In this document: piece by piece, positions 24,186-32,513 of the stretch
Layout of the letters: each line of letters starts with the position of its first letter
How positions within the stretch are numbered: the first letter of the stretch is position 1
Assembly: GCF_000520975.1 (NCBI RefSeq)
Contig: NZ_JACB01000015.1
Span: 248,001 to 312,000 of the forward strand
Source: Aquimarina megaterium XH134
GTDB taxonomy: Bacteria > Bacteroidota > Bacteroidia > Flavobacteriales > Flavobacteriaceae
Direction of reading: 5' to 3'
Length of the DNA: 64,000 nucleotides
The notes under the pieces: generated by a model
Database searches by the model: none
What the model saw: the letters and a program-made list of their open reading frames with translations, nothing else
Told to the model about the DNA's origin: nothing
Made by a program: the position numbers and the translations under genes

Positions 24186-25358
24186 TTATTTATCCTTCAC
24201 TAATCGCAATCCTGTAAATTGCCATCTAAGGTTTGGGTGAAAAAAATTACGATATGTTAGTCTTGTATGGTTTCGTGGTGTAGCTACAGATCCTCCTCGT
24301 AGCACTTTTTGATTTACCATAAATTTTCCGTTGTACTCCCCTAATGCTCCGGGAGCTTTTTTGTAGTTTGGATAAGGTGAGTATGCACTTTCTGTCCATT
24401 CCCATCGAATTCCCCATTTGAAAAGGGACTGGGCAATCTCCCACTCAAACTCGGTTGGTAATCGCTCTCCTTTCCATTGAGCAAAAGCAAATGCCTCATA
24501 GAATGAAATATGAGTAACCGGAGCTGCGTAATCCACTGTTTTTAATCCCTGTAAGGTATACTGGTGGTATTGTCCATCTATTTTATGCCAATATAATGGA
24601 GCTTTGATATTATCTTTATGTATCCAATCCCAAGCTTCTGCATGCCATAACAGACTATTTTGATATCCTTTATCCTCTATAAACTCAAGATATTCTTTAT
24701 TAGTTACAAGTGCATTTGCAATGGTATACTCTCTTAGAAATACTTTATGTCTGCCAAGTTCATTGTCGTAACAAAATTTATTTCCCTCATATCCAATCTC
24801 ATATATACCTTCTTCTACAGTACTATATCCAGGAATTTGATCATCATCAAAACTGGGATTTTCAGAAAACGTATCGTTGTACTTAGGAAACAACGGGTTA
24901 TTTCCTAATATAAATTTTATGTCGGTAATCAATAATTCCTGATGTTGTTTTTCATGATGAATACCAATCTCTACCAACTCTCTGATTTTTGGATCATCAT
25001 TTTCTTCTAAAAAAGTTTGTAAGTGCGAAGTAATATAGTCTCTATATTCATATACCTCACTTACTGTTGGTCTAGAGAGGTTTCCTCTATCGGTACGGAT
25101 TACTCGTTTTCCTACACTTTCGTAATAGCTATTAAAAACATAGGCATACTCTGGGTGAAATCGTTTAAAACCTGACACATATTTTGACAGAATGAATTCT
25201 TCAAAAAACCAGGTAGTATGTCCTAAATGCCATTTTGGAGGAGAAACATCTACAATAGGTTGGATCACATAATCTTCTATCTGGAGGGGTGCACAAATTT
25301 CTTCGGTATCTGATCGGGTTCTTAAAAAGGAAGTTATTAAATTATCTGTAATGATCAT
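24186..25358 (-). CDS. egtB: Ergothioneine synthase EgtB (hercynine sulfoxide synthase)
   Basis: A 390-residue iron enzyme that joins hercynine with a thiol and oxygen. The N-terminal DinB-like part supplies the iron ligands: His47 in HLGHTTWFFE and His135/His139 in HEKQH. The C-terminal FGE-sulfatase fold holds GERLPTEFEWEIA, WEWTESAYSPYP and the terminal FTGLRLVKD. The N-terminus matches EgtB proteins closely, so the ATG at 25358 is preferred even though it directly follows a hairpin and T run with no visible ribosome-binding site. First gene of the operon egtB-egtD-DUF427. Confidence 0.93.
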   Translation of the reverse strand: MIITDNLITSFLRTRSDTEEICAPLQIEDYVIQPIVDVSPPKWHLGHTTWFFEEFILSKYVSGFKRFHPEYAYVFNSYYESVGKRVIRTDRGNLSRPTVSEVYEYRDYITSHLQTFLEENDDPKIRELVEIGIHHEKQHQELLITDIKFILGNNPLFPKYNDTFSENPSFDDDQIPGYSTVEEGIYEIGYEGNKFCYDNELGRHKVFLREYTIANALVTNKEYLEFIEDKGYQNSLLWHAEAWDWIHKDNIKAPLYWHKIDGQYHQYTLQGLKTVDYAAPVTHISFYEAFAFAQWKGERLPTEFEWEIAQSLFKWGIRWEWTESAYSPYPNYKKAPGALGEYNGKFMVNQKVLRGGSVATPRNHTRLTYRNFFHPNLRWQFTGLRLVKDK

Positions 25359-25391
25359 AAAAAAGAGTGTATACGACTTACGTATACACTC
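25359..25391 (-). promoter_or_regulatory. Hairpin and U-tract abutting the egtB start codon
   Basis: GAGTGTATAC (25382-25391 read on the minus strand) pairs with GTATACACTC (25365-25374) over 7 nt, followed by TTTTTT and then the egtB ATG. It can be the terminator of the upstream TonB-like gene, a 5' UTR control element of egtB, or both. Confidence 0.55.
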
Positions 25392-25398
25392 AAATTTA
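25391..25398 (-). promoter_or_regulatory. -7 box (TAAATTTG) before egtB
   Basis: A perfect TAnnTTTG match directly upstream of the hairpin. If used, transcription would start within the first hairpin arm, so the structure would sit at the 5' end of the egtB mRNA. Confidence 0.4.
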
Positions 25399-25468
25399 CT
25401 GATTTTTATTATTTTTTATCCTATAACAAGGTTAATCCAATGTTAAAATTAGAATGTCAACCTCTATA

Positions 25469-25894
25469 TTACTGTGGTTTTCTAAACGTAATCGGAACAG
25501 TATAAGCGACAGCTATTGGTTTCTCTCCCCATTTACCAGGTTTCATCTTAGGGATAGCTCTAATAATTCTAATAGCTTCTCTTTGTAAGTATCTATGTGC
25601 TCCTGTAACTTCAAGCACTTCTACTTTTCCTTTTTTATTTATAATAAACTCTACCGTTACTGTACCGCTTAATCCTTCGTTCATAGCGATCTCTGGATAT
25701 TCAAAATTTTGAATAATATGATTTCTCAATTTTTGATCAAAACATTGTGTAGGGGTTTGTCTTGATCGATCACATTTGGGCCACATTGGTGTGATTCCTT
25801 TTTCATTCGCATTTTCCTGCGATAAAATTATTGCATCCTGGGAAAAAGAAATTCCCGAAAGCAAAAGTGTTAAAATAAGTAATGTTCTTTTCAT
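25469..25894 (-). CDS. Periplasmic TonB C-terminal domain protein
   Basis: A 141-residue exported protein. The signal peptide (1-18, GISFSQ) is followed by a TonB C-terminal domain: FEYPEIAMNEGLSGTVTVEFIINKKGKVE, REAIRIIRAIPKMKPGKW and VAYTVPITFR. It has no membrane anchor or proline-rich region, so it is not a full TonB. Such small secreted TonB_C proteins are common in Flavobacteria, with unclear roles. It contains two cysteines (CDRSR, QCFDQ) that could form a disulfide. Confidence 0.85.
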   Translation of the reverse strand: MKRTLLILTLLLSGISFSQDAIILSQENANEKGITPMWPKCDRSRQTPTQCFDQKLRNHIIQNFEYPEIAMNEGLSGTVTVEFIINKKGKVEVLEVTGAHRYLQREAIRIIRAIPKMKPGKWGEKPIAVAYTVPITFRKPQ

Positions 25895-25917
25895 CGTAGT
25901 TCATTTAAAATTTGGGC

Positions 25918-26742
25918 TTAAACTGCAACCCTTCCCTTTATATGAGAGTGCGGATCATAGTCTACTAACTTGAAATCATCAAAAACGAAGCCAAAAATAT
26001 CTTTCACCTCTGGATTAATTATCATTTTGGGTAATTTTCGAGGTGTTCTAGATAGCTGAAGTTCTAGTTGTTCTTTATGATTATTATAGATATGAGCATC
26101 TCCAAAAGTATGTATAAACTCACCTGCTTCATAGCCACAGACCTGTGCCATCATCATGGTAAACAAGGCATAAGAAGCTATATTAAATGGTACCCCTAAA
26201 AAAATATCTGCACTACGTTGATATAGTTGACACGACAGCTTGCCATTAGCAACATAAAATTGAAAAAAAGCATGACAAGGAGGTAATGCCGCCTTACCGT
26301 TAGCTACATTTTCTGAAAAAGACTTTGATGTATCTGGCAGAACACTTGGGTTCCAAGCAGATACCAACATACGTCTACTATCGGGATTGCTTTTAAGCGT
26401 CTCTACTATTTCTTTGATTTGGTCAATTTCATTATTATCCCAATTACGCCATTGATGACCATATACAGGGCCTAAATCTCCATTATCATCTGCCCATTCG
26501 TTCCAGATACGAACGCCATTCTCCTGAAGATACCCTATATTAGTATCTCCTTTCAAAAACCATAATAATTCGTAGACTATAGATTTTAGATGTAGTTTTT
26601 TGGTAGTAACCATTGGGAAACCTTCACTAAGGTCAAAACGCATTTGGTAACCAAAAACGCTTTTTGTACCTGTGCCAGTTCGATCTTCTTTTGCATTTCC
26701 ATTTTCAATTACATGATTCACAAGATCAAGATATTGCCTCAT
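25918..26742 (-). CDS. thyA: Thymidylate synthase
   Basis: A 274-residue ThyA that methylates dUMP to dTMP using methylene-tetrahydrofolate. Visible marks are [21 protein letters not shown], the dUMP-binding GPVYGHQWR near 91-99, catalytic Cys156 in [35 protein letters not shown] and a C-terminal VAV. Length is normal. A -7 box TATATTTG lies upstream. Its folate partner, a membrane-anchored dihydrofolate reductase, is 6 kb away in this window on the same strand. Confidence 0.97.
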   Translation of the reverse strand: MRQYLDLVNHVIENGNAKEDRTGTGTKSVFGYQMRFDLSEGFPMVTTKKLHLKSIVYELLWFLKGDTNIGYLQENGVRIWNEWADDNGDLGPVYGHQWRNWDNNEIDQIKEIVETLKSNPDSRRMLVSAWNPSVLPDTSKSFSENVANGKAALPPCHAFFQFYVANGKLSCQLYQRSADIFLGVPFNIASYALFTMMMAQVCGYEAGEFIHTFGDAHIYNNHKEQLELQLSRTPRKLPKMIINPEVKDIFGFVFDDFKLVDYDPHSHIKGRVAV

Positions 26743-26789
26743 ATTCTCTCTTACAGTTTATATTAATCTTTAAAGTTAAAAGTGCTTTC

Positions 26790-26797
26790 CAAATATA
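26790..26797 (-). promoter_or_regulatory. -7 box (TATATTTG) for thyA
   Basis: A perfect TAnnTTTG match on the minus strand, about 48 bp before the thyA start; GAGAG before the ATG could serve as ribosome-binding site. Confidence 0.45.
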
Positions 26798-26886
26798 CAA
26801 AAAATAGCATACGAGATACTCTTTAATTTATTGATTAAAGGATTGTTGTACAATAGTTTTTAACAATACATTATGAATTTAAACCA

Positions 26887-28590
26887 TTATCCTATTATCA
26901 TCCCTGCAATTGTAGCAGATAACAGGGATGCTATGGTACCTCCGATCAGTGCTTTCATACCAAATTCAGACAATGTTTTTCGTTGACCAGGTGCCAACGA
27001 ACCAATACCTCCTATTTGTATTCCGATTGAAGCAAAGTTTGCAAAACCACATAACATGTAAGTAGCCATAATCACCGATTTATTATAGGTAAAATGTAGT
27101 GCACTGGCTGGGTTTTTTAAATCTGCCAATTGTATATACCCTACAAACTCGCTTGCTGCCAATTTAATTCCTAATAATTGTCCCATTAAAGCTATGTCTT
27201 CTTTGGCGACTCCAATCATCCACATTAATGGCGCAAAAATGTAACCCAAAATAAGCTCAAGAGATAAGCTTTGGTAAGCTGTCTTTGATGCTATCCAAGT
27301 GTTTACAGAAGTGATGTCTCCAACCCAACTTAATATACCGTTCAGCATAGCAATAAAGGCTACAAACACTAATAACATAGCACCAACATTTACAGCTAGT
27401 CTTAAACCTTCAGTTGTTCCGTTTGCTATAGCATCTAAAATATTAGATCCTATTTTTTCTGAAGAAACATGCACATCTGTATTAATTTTTTCTGTTTGTG
27501 GAAATAGTATTTTAGAAATAACAATTGCTCCAGGAGCTGCCATTACTGATGCTGCTAATAGGTGTTTTGCAAATTGCAATCGTAAAACCGGGTCGTCTCC
27601 TCCTAAAAATCCAATATATGCTGCCAGTACAGCTCCAGCAACAGTTGCCATACCACCGATCATAACTAATAGCATTTCAGACTTATTCATCTTTTCTAAG
27701 TATGCTTTAATTAATAGAGGTGCTTCTGTTTGGCCTAAAAAGATGTTACCAGCAACACTTAAACTTTCTGCTCCAGATATCTTGAGTGCTTTGGTCAACA
27801 ACCAAGCCAAGCCTTTTACTACTTTTTGAATAATACCTAGATAAAATAATAAGGAAGTTAAAGCTGAAAAGAATATAATGGTTGGTAGTACCTGAAAAGC
27901 AAATATAAAACCAAAGGTATCCATATCTATAACCAAACCTTCAAACAGAAATTTACTTCCTGCTCTAGTAAAGTCTAAAACACTAACAAATAGGCTTCCA
28001 ACCCATTCAAATACAGTTTGAACAAACGGTACTTTTAAAACTCCAATAGCAATTAGTAATTGAAATCCAACACCTAACCCAACTGTTTTCCAATTAATAG
28101 CTTTTCGGTTACTGCTAAATAAAAATGCAATTATCAGAAGAACAATCATCCCTAAGACCCCTCTCCATAAACTATTAAGTGAAAACCCTTGATTGGGTAT
28201 AAGTTGACTAACTTCTGTTACAGGAGCTACTTGCTCTGTTTTTTTCTGAGTAGAAAGAGTATATGAAATATTATTTTTTGAAATGACCAGTGTAGAATCT
28301 GTTAAGGTAGTGACTCTATATCGTATAAGGGAATCCTGAGTTGTTTCGGGAAATAATAACAAGAGGTTGTTTTGCTGTAAATAGTCTCCTTGTAGTGTTT
28401 CTGAAGCACCATTAAAAGCATATGAAAACCGGCCTTGTTCTAACGAAAAATAATCTCCTTTTTTAACAGCAAAAGTTTCTTCCGTATTTCCATTAACTTC
28501 TTCTAAAATCCATTTTTTTTCTATGGATTGTGCTGATAATATAGAGAAAACAAATAGAGATAATAGAAAAGTAAGTACTCCTTTCTTCAT
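26887..28590 (-). CDS. NupC-family nucleoside transporter with N-terminal lipocalin-like extension
   Basis: A 567-residue protein when started at 28590 (an ATG at 28605 adds five residues). It begins with a signal-peptide-like segment ending LSAQ, then about 110 residues of beta-rich sequence (KKWILEEVNG, RFSYAFNG, LLLLFPETTQDS) resembling a lipocalin-like domain, then a full concentrative nucleoside transporter with GVGFQLLIAIGVL, QVLPTIIFFSALTSLL, GQTEAPLLI and NFASIGIQIGG. The transporter part imports nucleosides with sodium or protons. The exported extra domain in front is uncommon. It lies 145 bp before thyA on the same strand, which fits a pyrimidine-salvage link. Confidence 0.9.
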   Translation of the reverse strand: MKKGVLTFLLSLFVFSILSAQSIEKKWILEEVNGNTEETFAVKKGDYFSLEQGRFSYAFNGASETLQGDYLQQNNLLLLFPETTQDSLIRYRVTTLTDSTLVISKNNISYTLSTQKKTEQVAPVTEVSQLIPNQGFSLNSLWRGVLGMIVLLIIAFLFSSNRKAINWKTVGLGVGFQLLIAIGVLKVPFVQTVFEWVGSLFVSVLDFTRAGSKFLFEGLVIDMDTFGFIFAFQVLPTIIFFSALTSLLFYLGIIQKVVKGLAWLLTKALKISGAESLSVAGNIFLGQTEAPLLIKAYLEKMNKSEMLLVMIGGMATVAGAVLAAYIGFLGGDDPVLRLQFAKHLLAASVMAAPGAIVISKILFPQTEKINTDVHVSSEKIGSNILDAIANGTTEGLRLAVNVGAMLLVFVAFIAMLNGILSWVGDITSVNTWIASKTAYQSLSLELILGYIFAPLMWMIGVAKEDIALMGQLLGIKLAASEFVGYIQLADLKNPASALHFTYNKSVIMATYMLCGFANFASIGIQIGGIGSLAPGQRKTLSEFGMKALIGGTIASLLSATIAGMIIG

Positions 28591-28641
28591 ATAAATTGAA
28601 CTCATTTAAAATAGATTAGATCTTTAACCCTAACATATAAA

Positions 28642-29259
28642 TTAGCCTCGTTTAGAAATTTCATCGCGAATCCTTGCTGCTAATTCATAGTCTTCATTAG
28701 TAACTGCCTGATCAAGCATTCGATTGAGTTCTTCAATAGATAAGTCTTTATAACTTGTTTCTTTACCTACCATTTCAACATCATCAGAAACCAATTCATC
28801 TACTAAAAGATTTTCGGGATCGATCTCCTCATCCTTTTTAGGATTTACTTTAAGATATATACCAGCCTGATCCAAAATATTTTTGTAGGTAAATATAGGA
28901 GCTTGAAATCGTAGTGCCAATGCAATTGCATCGCTTGTTCTGGCATCTATAATTTCTTCAATTTTATCGCGTTCACAAATAACACTGGAATAAAAGACAC
29001 CGTCTACCAGTTTATGAATGATTACTTGCTTTACTATAATATCAAACCGATCTGCAAAATTCTTAAAAAGATCATGGGTAAGTGGTCTAGGTGGTTTGAT
29101 TTCCTTTTCTAAAGCAATAGCTATAGATTGTGCCTCAAAAGCACCTATAACAATTGGTAACTTTCTTTCTCCATCCACCTCACTTAAAATTAGCGCATAA
29201 GCGCCATTTTGGGTTTGACTGTATGATATTCCTTTTATGTTCAGTCGAACTAAACTCAT
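28642..29259 (-). CDS. Bifunctional nuclease family protein (BFN + UVR)
   Basis: A 205-residue protein. Residues 1-135 are a bifunctional-nuclease/DUF151 domain (GAYALILSEVDGERKLPIVIGAFEAQSIA, RPLTHDLF, RTSDAIALALR), and residues 175-205 a UVR-like helix pair (LNRMLDQAVTNEDYELAARIRDEI). The family is described as having DNase/RNase activity in plants; its bacterial role is unclear. I start it at 29259, preceded by GAGAGCAAT as a ribosome-binding site. The longer frame from 29292 would put its first codons inside the terminator hairpin of the etf operon. Confidence 0.9.
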   Translation of the reverse strand: MSLVRLNIKGISYSQTQNGAYALILSEVDGERKLPIVIGAFEAQSIAIALEKEIKPPRPLTHDLFKNFADRFDIIVKQVIIHKLVDGVFYSSVICERDKIEEIIDARTSDAIALALRFQAPIFTYKNILDQAGIYLKVNPKKDEEIDPENLLVDELVSDDVEMVGKETSYKDLSIEELNRMLDQAVTNEDYELAARIRDEISKRG

Positions 29260-29268
29260 ATTGCTCTC

Positions 29269-29320
29269 AATAAAAAAAGGCTGTTTGAACATGCGGACTT
29301 TTACGTAGGTTCAAACAGCC
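29269..29320 (-). terminator. Intrinsic terminator of etfB-etfA
   Basis: GGCTGTTTGAAC and GTTCAAACAGCC form a perfect 12-bp stem (29279-29290 with 29309-29320) followed on the minus strand by TTTTTTT. It lies 26 bp after the etfA stop and overlaps the beginning of the longest possible frame of the next gene. Confidence 0.85.
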
Positions 29321-29345
29321 CCTAATTGGGCACAATTTATGAAAA

Positions 29346-30314
29346 TTATGCGTTATTCGACTTAAATTCTTTTAATTTTTCAATAAGTTTTGGTACTACT
29401 TCAAAAGCATCTCCCACTATTCCGTAGTCTGCAGCTTTAAAGAAAGGGGCCTCAGGATCATTATTAATTACCACTTTTACTTTACTGGCATTAATTCCTG
29501 CCAAGTGTTGAATAGCTCCAGAAACTCCAACAGCAATATATAAATTAGATGCAACTGGTTTTCCGGTTTGCCCTACGTGTTCACTATGAGGTCTCCATCC
29601 CATATCACTTACTGGTTTTGAACATGCTGTAGCTGCACCAAGCACATCTGCAAGCTCTTCTATCATCCCCCAATTTTCGGGGCCTTTTAACCCACGCCCG
29701 CCTGACACTACAATTTCTGCATCTGCAATAGAAACTTTATCTGTAGCTTTATCTACAGCAGTCACCTGTACTCCAAAATCATCATCAGAAAGTGATGGTT
29801 CAAAAGCTTCAGAAGCTGCAGATCCAGCATTTTCTTTAAGACCAAAAGCATTATTAGACAAACCAATTACTTTAACATCTGTTGGTATTTCTGTAACATT
29901 AAATGCTTTATTGGTAAATGCAGTACGTTTTACTTTAAAAGGAGAAGTACTCTCTGGTAACCCTACAACATTAGATGCATATCCTGCATTAAGATGTACT
30001 GCTAACAAAGGTGCCAAAAATTTACTATCTGCTGTAGAACTCACCACAACAACTTTTGCGCCTTCTTGTACTGCTGCTTGTTTTATTGCATCTGCATATG
30101 CTTTTGCATTAAATGTAGATAGTTTATCATTTTTTATCTCTAAAACTTTATCTACTCCATACGCTCCTAATTCACTACTATCTCCTCCATTAATACTTAC
30201 AGCGGTTACCGTTGTACCAAGCATAGCAGCAACTTCTTTTGCATAAGATGCTACTTCGAAAGCGGCTTTTTTAAATTTTTGGCCTTCACTTTCTGTATAT
30301 ACTAAAATTGACAT
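29346..30314 (-). CDS. etfA: Electron transfer flavoprotein alpha subunit
   Basis: A 322-residue ETF-alpha, which with EtfB carries electrons from acyl-CoA and other dehydrogenases to the quinone pool. The C-terminal FAD domain shows VVSGGRGLKGPENW, SKPVSDMGWRPHSEHVGQTGK, and the fingerprint YIAVGVSGAIQHLAGI followed by INNDPEAPFFKAADYGIVGD. Length is normal. It follows etfB after 95 bp, in which a small hairpin (30333-30354) lies, and the operon is closed by a strong terminator. Confidence 0.96.
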   Translation of the reverse strand: MSILVYTESEGQKFKKAAFEVASYAKEVAAMLGTTVTAVSINGGDSSELGAYGVDKVLEIKNDKLSTFNAKAYADAIKQAAVQEGAKVVVVSSTADSKFLAPLLAVHLNAGYASNVVGLPESTSPFKVKRTAFTNKAFNVTEIPTDVKVIGLSNNAFGLKENAGSAASEAFEPSLSDDDFGVQVTAVDKATDKVSIADAEIVVSGGRGLKGPENWGMIEELADVLGAATACSKPVSDMGWRPHSEHVGQTGKPVASNLYIAVGVSGAIQHLAGINASKVKVVINNDPEAPFFKAADYGIVGDAFEVVPKLIEKLKEFKSNNA

Positions 30315-30332
30315 AAAAATTTTGTTTAATTT

Positions 30333-30354
30333 TTCCTGAACATGTTTTCAGGAA
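30333..30354 (-). repeat. Small hairpin between etfB and etfA
   Basis: TTCCTGAA and TTCAGGAA form an 8-bp stem over 6 nt. On the minus strand it is followed by AAAAATT and no T run, so it may protect or process the mRNA instead of ending it. Confidence 0.4.
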
Positions 30355-30409
30355 CTGTTTGATTGTTTTGTTAATTTTTTAAAAGAGTTCAGAATGATTT
30401 AGTTTTCAA

Positions 30410-31156
30410 TTAAATCACCTTAGCCTCGTTATGCAATAATGCAACCAATTGATCCACATTATCCGGATCTACCAATGTTACTTCTCCTTTTGGAGTTGGT
30501 TTTTGAAACTGAACAGCCTTTGTTTCCTGATTTGCTTCAATTGGTTCTACTACAGTAAGTGGTTTTTTACGAGCCATCATAATTCCTCGCATATTCGGAA
30601 TACGTAAATCACTTTCTTCTACTAATCCTTTTTGTCCTCCAACAATTAAAGGTAATTTAGCCGTAGAAGTTTCTTTCCCTCCATCAATTTCGCGTATCAC
30701 TGTTGCTGTATCTCCTTCGACTTCTAAACCGATGCATGTATTTACAAAATTAGCACCTGTAAGAGCAGAAATCATTCCTGGCACCATACCACCATTATAG
30801 TCAATAGACTCTCTACCAGCAATAACAAGATCATAACCACCATCCTGAATAACTTTTGCTAATTGTCGAGCAACATAAAAACCATCTGTAGCTTCGGTAT
30901 TTACTCTAATTGCATTATCTGCACCAATCGCCAAGGCCTTACGCAAAGTAGGTTCTGTCTCGGGACCACCAACATTTGCAACATCTACAGATGCTCCTTG
31001 CTTTTCTTTAAACCACATTGCGCGAGTTAACCCAAACTCATCATTAGGATTAATTACAAATTGCACTCCATTGGTATCAAACTTAGTATCTCCATCCGTA
31101 AAATTAATTTTGGAAGTTGTGTCTGGCACATGGCTAATACAAACTAATATCTTCAT
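30410..31156 (-). CDS. etfB: Electron transfer flavoprotein beta subunit
   Basis: A 248-residue ETF-beta, the AMP-binding partner of EtfA. Marks are MKILVCISHVPDTTSKI at the start, FVINPNDEFGLTRA, VNVGGPETEPTLRKALAIGADNAI, and the signature VIAGRESIDYNGGMVPGMIS, followed by LPLIVGGQKGLVE and RIPNMRGIMMARKKPL. It is first in the etfBA operon and divergent from pdhB; the shared region carries a palindrome at 31221-31236. Confidence 0.96.
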   Translation of the reverse strand: MKILVCISHVPDTTSKINFTDGDTKFDTNGVQFVINPNDEFGLTRAMWFKEKQGASVDVANVGGPETEPTLRKALAIGADNAIRVNTEATDGFYVARQLAKVIQDGGYDLVIAGRESIDYNGGMVPGMISALTGANFVNTCIGLEVEGDTATVIREIDGGKETSTAKLPLIVGGQKGLVEESDLRIPNMRGIMMARKKPLTVVEPIEANQETKAVQFQKPTPKGEVTLVDPDNVDQLVALLHNEAKVI

Positions 31157-31220
31157 TTTATATATGTATTTTTTGAGAATTTAATAATAAAGGCGAAGGT
31201 ACAAATAAAAAGTATAATTT

Positions 31221-31236
31221 ACTATGCGTGCATAAT
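31221..31236. promoter_or_regulatory. Candidate operator palindrome before etfB
   Basis: TATGC-GT-GCATA is a perfect palindrome at 31223-31234, with weaker symmetry one or two bases further. It lies about 70 bp before the etfB start, where a repressor of the TetR/MarR size could bind. The regulator is not in the window. Confidence 0.4.
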
Positions 31237-31279
31237 AAATTTTTTCAATATTCTCCCCCTATCAAAGGGTTTTAATTGC

Positions 31280-31287
31280 TACTTTTG
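31280..31287 (+). promoter_or_regulatory. -7 box (TACTTTTG) for pdhB
   Basis: A perfect TAnnTTTG match. The pdhB start at 31419 would then have a leader of about 125 nt, containing the hairpin at 31336-31371. Confidence 0.4.
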
Positions 31288-31335
31288 CCTTCGTTATGGC
31301 ACAAAATATTTTTTTCAAATAAAATCAGAATAGTT

Positions 31336-31371
31336 AAAATGATTATTACGATTACATTTACTAATCATTTT
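31336..31371 (+). repeat. Hairpin in the predicted pdhB leader
   Basis: AAAATGATTA and TAATCATTTT form a perfect 10-bp stem over a 16-nt loop. No T run follows, so an RNA-stability or regulatory role is more likely than termination. Confidence 0.4.
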
Positions 31372-31418
31372 AATTCCAAAAATAAACGGTGTCGACTAAA
31401 AATAATAAAAACAAGCAC

Positions 31419-32396
31419 ATGAAGACCATACAATTCAGAGAAGCGATTTGCGAAGCAATGACTGAAGAAATGCGACGAGATGAATCCATATATTTAATGG
31501 GTGAAGAGGTTGCAGAATATAACGGAGCGTATAAAGCAAGTAAAGGCATGCTGGACGAGTTTGGTCCGGATCGGGTTCTTGATACTCCTATCTCTGAGTT
31601 GGGTTTTGCAGGTATCGGTGTTGGTAGTGCTATGAATGGCAATAGACCCATTATCGAATTCATGACGTTTAATTTTTCGTTGGTAGGAATAGACCAGATC
31701 ATTAACAACGCTGCAAAAATGCGCCAAATGAGTGGTGGTCAATTTAATATCCCTATTGTTTTTAGAGGCCCTACTGCTTCTGCAGGTCAATTGGGAGCTA
31801 CACACTCACAAGCTTTTGAAAATTGGTTTGCCAACACACCAGGATTAAAAGTAGTGGTTCCTTCAAATCCAAAAGATGCAAAAGGATTATTAAAATCTGC
31901 TATTAGAGATAACGATCCTGTTATCTTTATGGAAAGTGAGCAAATGTATGGCGATAAAGGTGAAGTGCCAGAAGGTGAGTTTACCATTCCTCTTGGGGTA
32001 GCAGAAACAAAGAGAGAAGGTAACGACGTTACTATTGTTTCATTTGGAAAAATTATTAAAGAAGCGTATAAAGCAGCTGATGAACTCGCTAAAGAAAATA
32101 TTTCTTGTGAGATTATAGATTTAAGAACTGTACGTCCTTTAGATCTTGACGCTATATTTACTTCTGTTAAAAAAACAAATCGATTAATTATTCTTGAGGA
32201 AGCCTGGCCTTTAGCTAATATTTCTTCAGAAATCACATATCAGGTACAATCTAATATTTTCGACTATCTGGATGCACCTATCATAAAAATCAATACCGCA
32301 GATACACCAACTCCATATTCTCCACAACTATTAGAAGAATGGTTACCTAACAGTAAAGATGTTGTTAAAGCTGTTAAAAAAGTGATGTATAAATAA
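31419..32396 (+). CDS. pdhB: Pyruvate dehydrogenase E1 component beta subunit
   Basis: A 325-residue E1-beta subunit of the pyruvate dehydrogenase complex, which turns pyruvate into acetyl-CoA together with E1-alpha, E2 and E3. Marks are EAICEAMTEEMRRDESIYLMGEEV with the thiamin-diphosphate glutamate, DTPISELGFAGIGVGSAM, PIVFRGPTASAGQLGATHSQ, VVPSNPKDAKGLLKSAI and LIILEEAWPLANI. The start at 31419 (MKTIQFREAI) matches the family; a start at 31389 would add ten poorly conserved residues. No E1-alpha or E2 gene is next to it, so the complex is encoded in pieces. Confidence 0.95.
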   Translation: MKTIQFREAICEAMTEEMRRDESIYLMGEEVAEYNGAYKASKGMLDEFGPDRVLDTPISELGFAGIGVGSAMNGNRPIIEFMTFNFSLVGIDQIINNAAKMRQMSGGQFNIPIVFRGPTASAGQLGATHSQAFENWFANTPGLKVVVPSNPKDAKGLLKSAIRDNDPVIFMESEQMYGDKGEVPEGEFTIPLGVAETKREGNDVTIVSFGKIIKEAYKAADELAKENISCEIIDLRTVRPLDLDAIFTSVKKTNRLIILEEAWPLANISSEITYQVQSNIFDYLDAPIIKINTADTPTPYSPQLLEEWLPNSKDVVKAVKKVMYK

Positions 32397-32513
32397 AATG
32401 AACTCCTTTATTTTGCGTTTCATCAGTTTTCGGAACATCACCAAATATAAAAATGGCCCAAAAATTGAGGTGATCCACTAATTATTGCAAGTATTAATCT
32501 TATATAGTATTAG

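Noticed and set aside
27299..27829. 176-codon open frame antisense to the nucleoside transporter
   Set aside because: A long antisense frame over a transporter gene is expected from codon bias; the transporter on the other strand is certain.
31787..32236. 149-codon open frame antisense to pdhB
   Set aside because: pdhB is unambiguous and the antisense frame has no start signal or domain.
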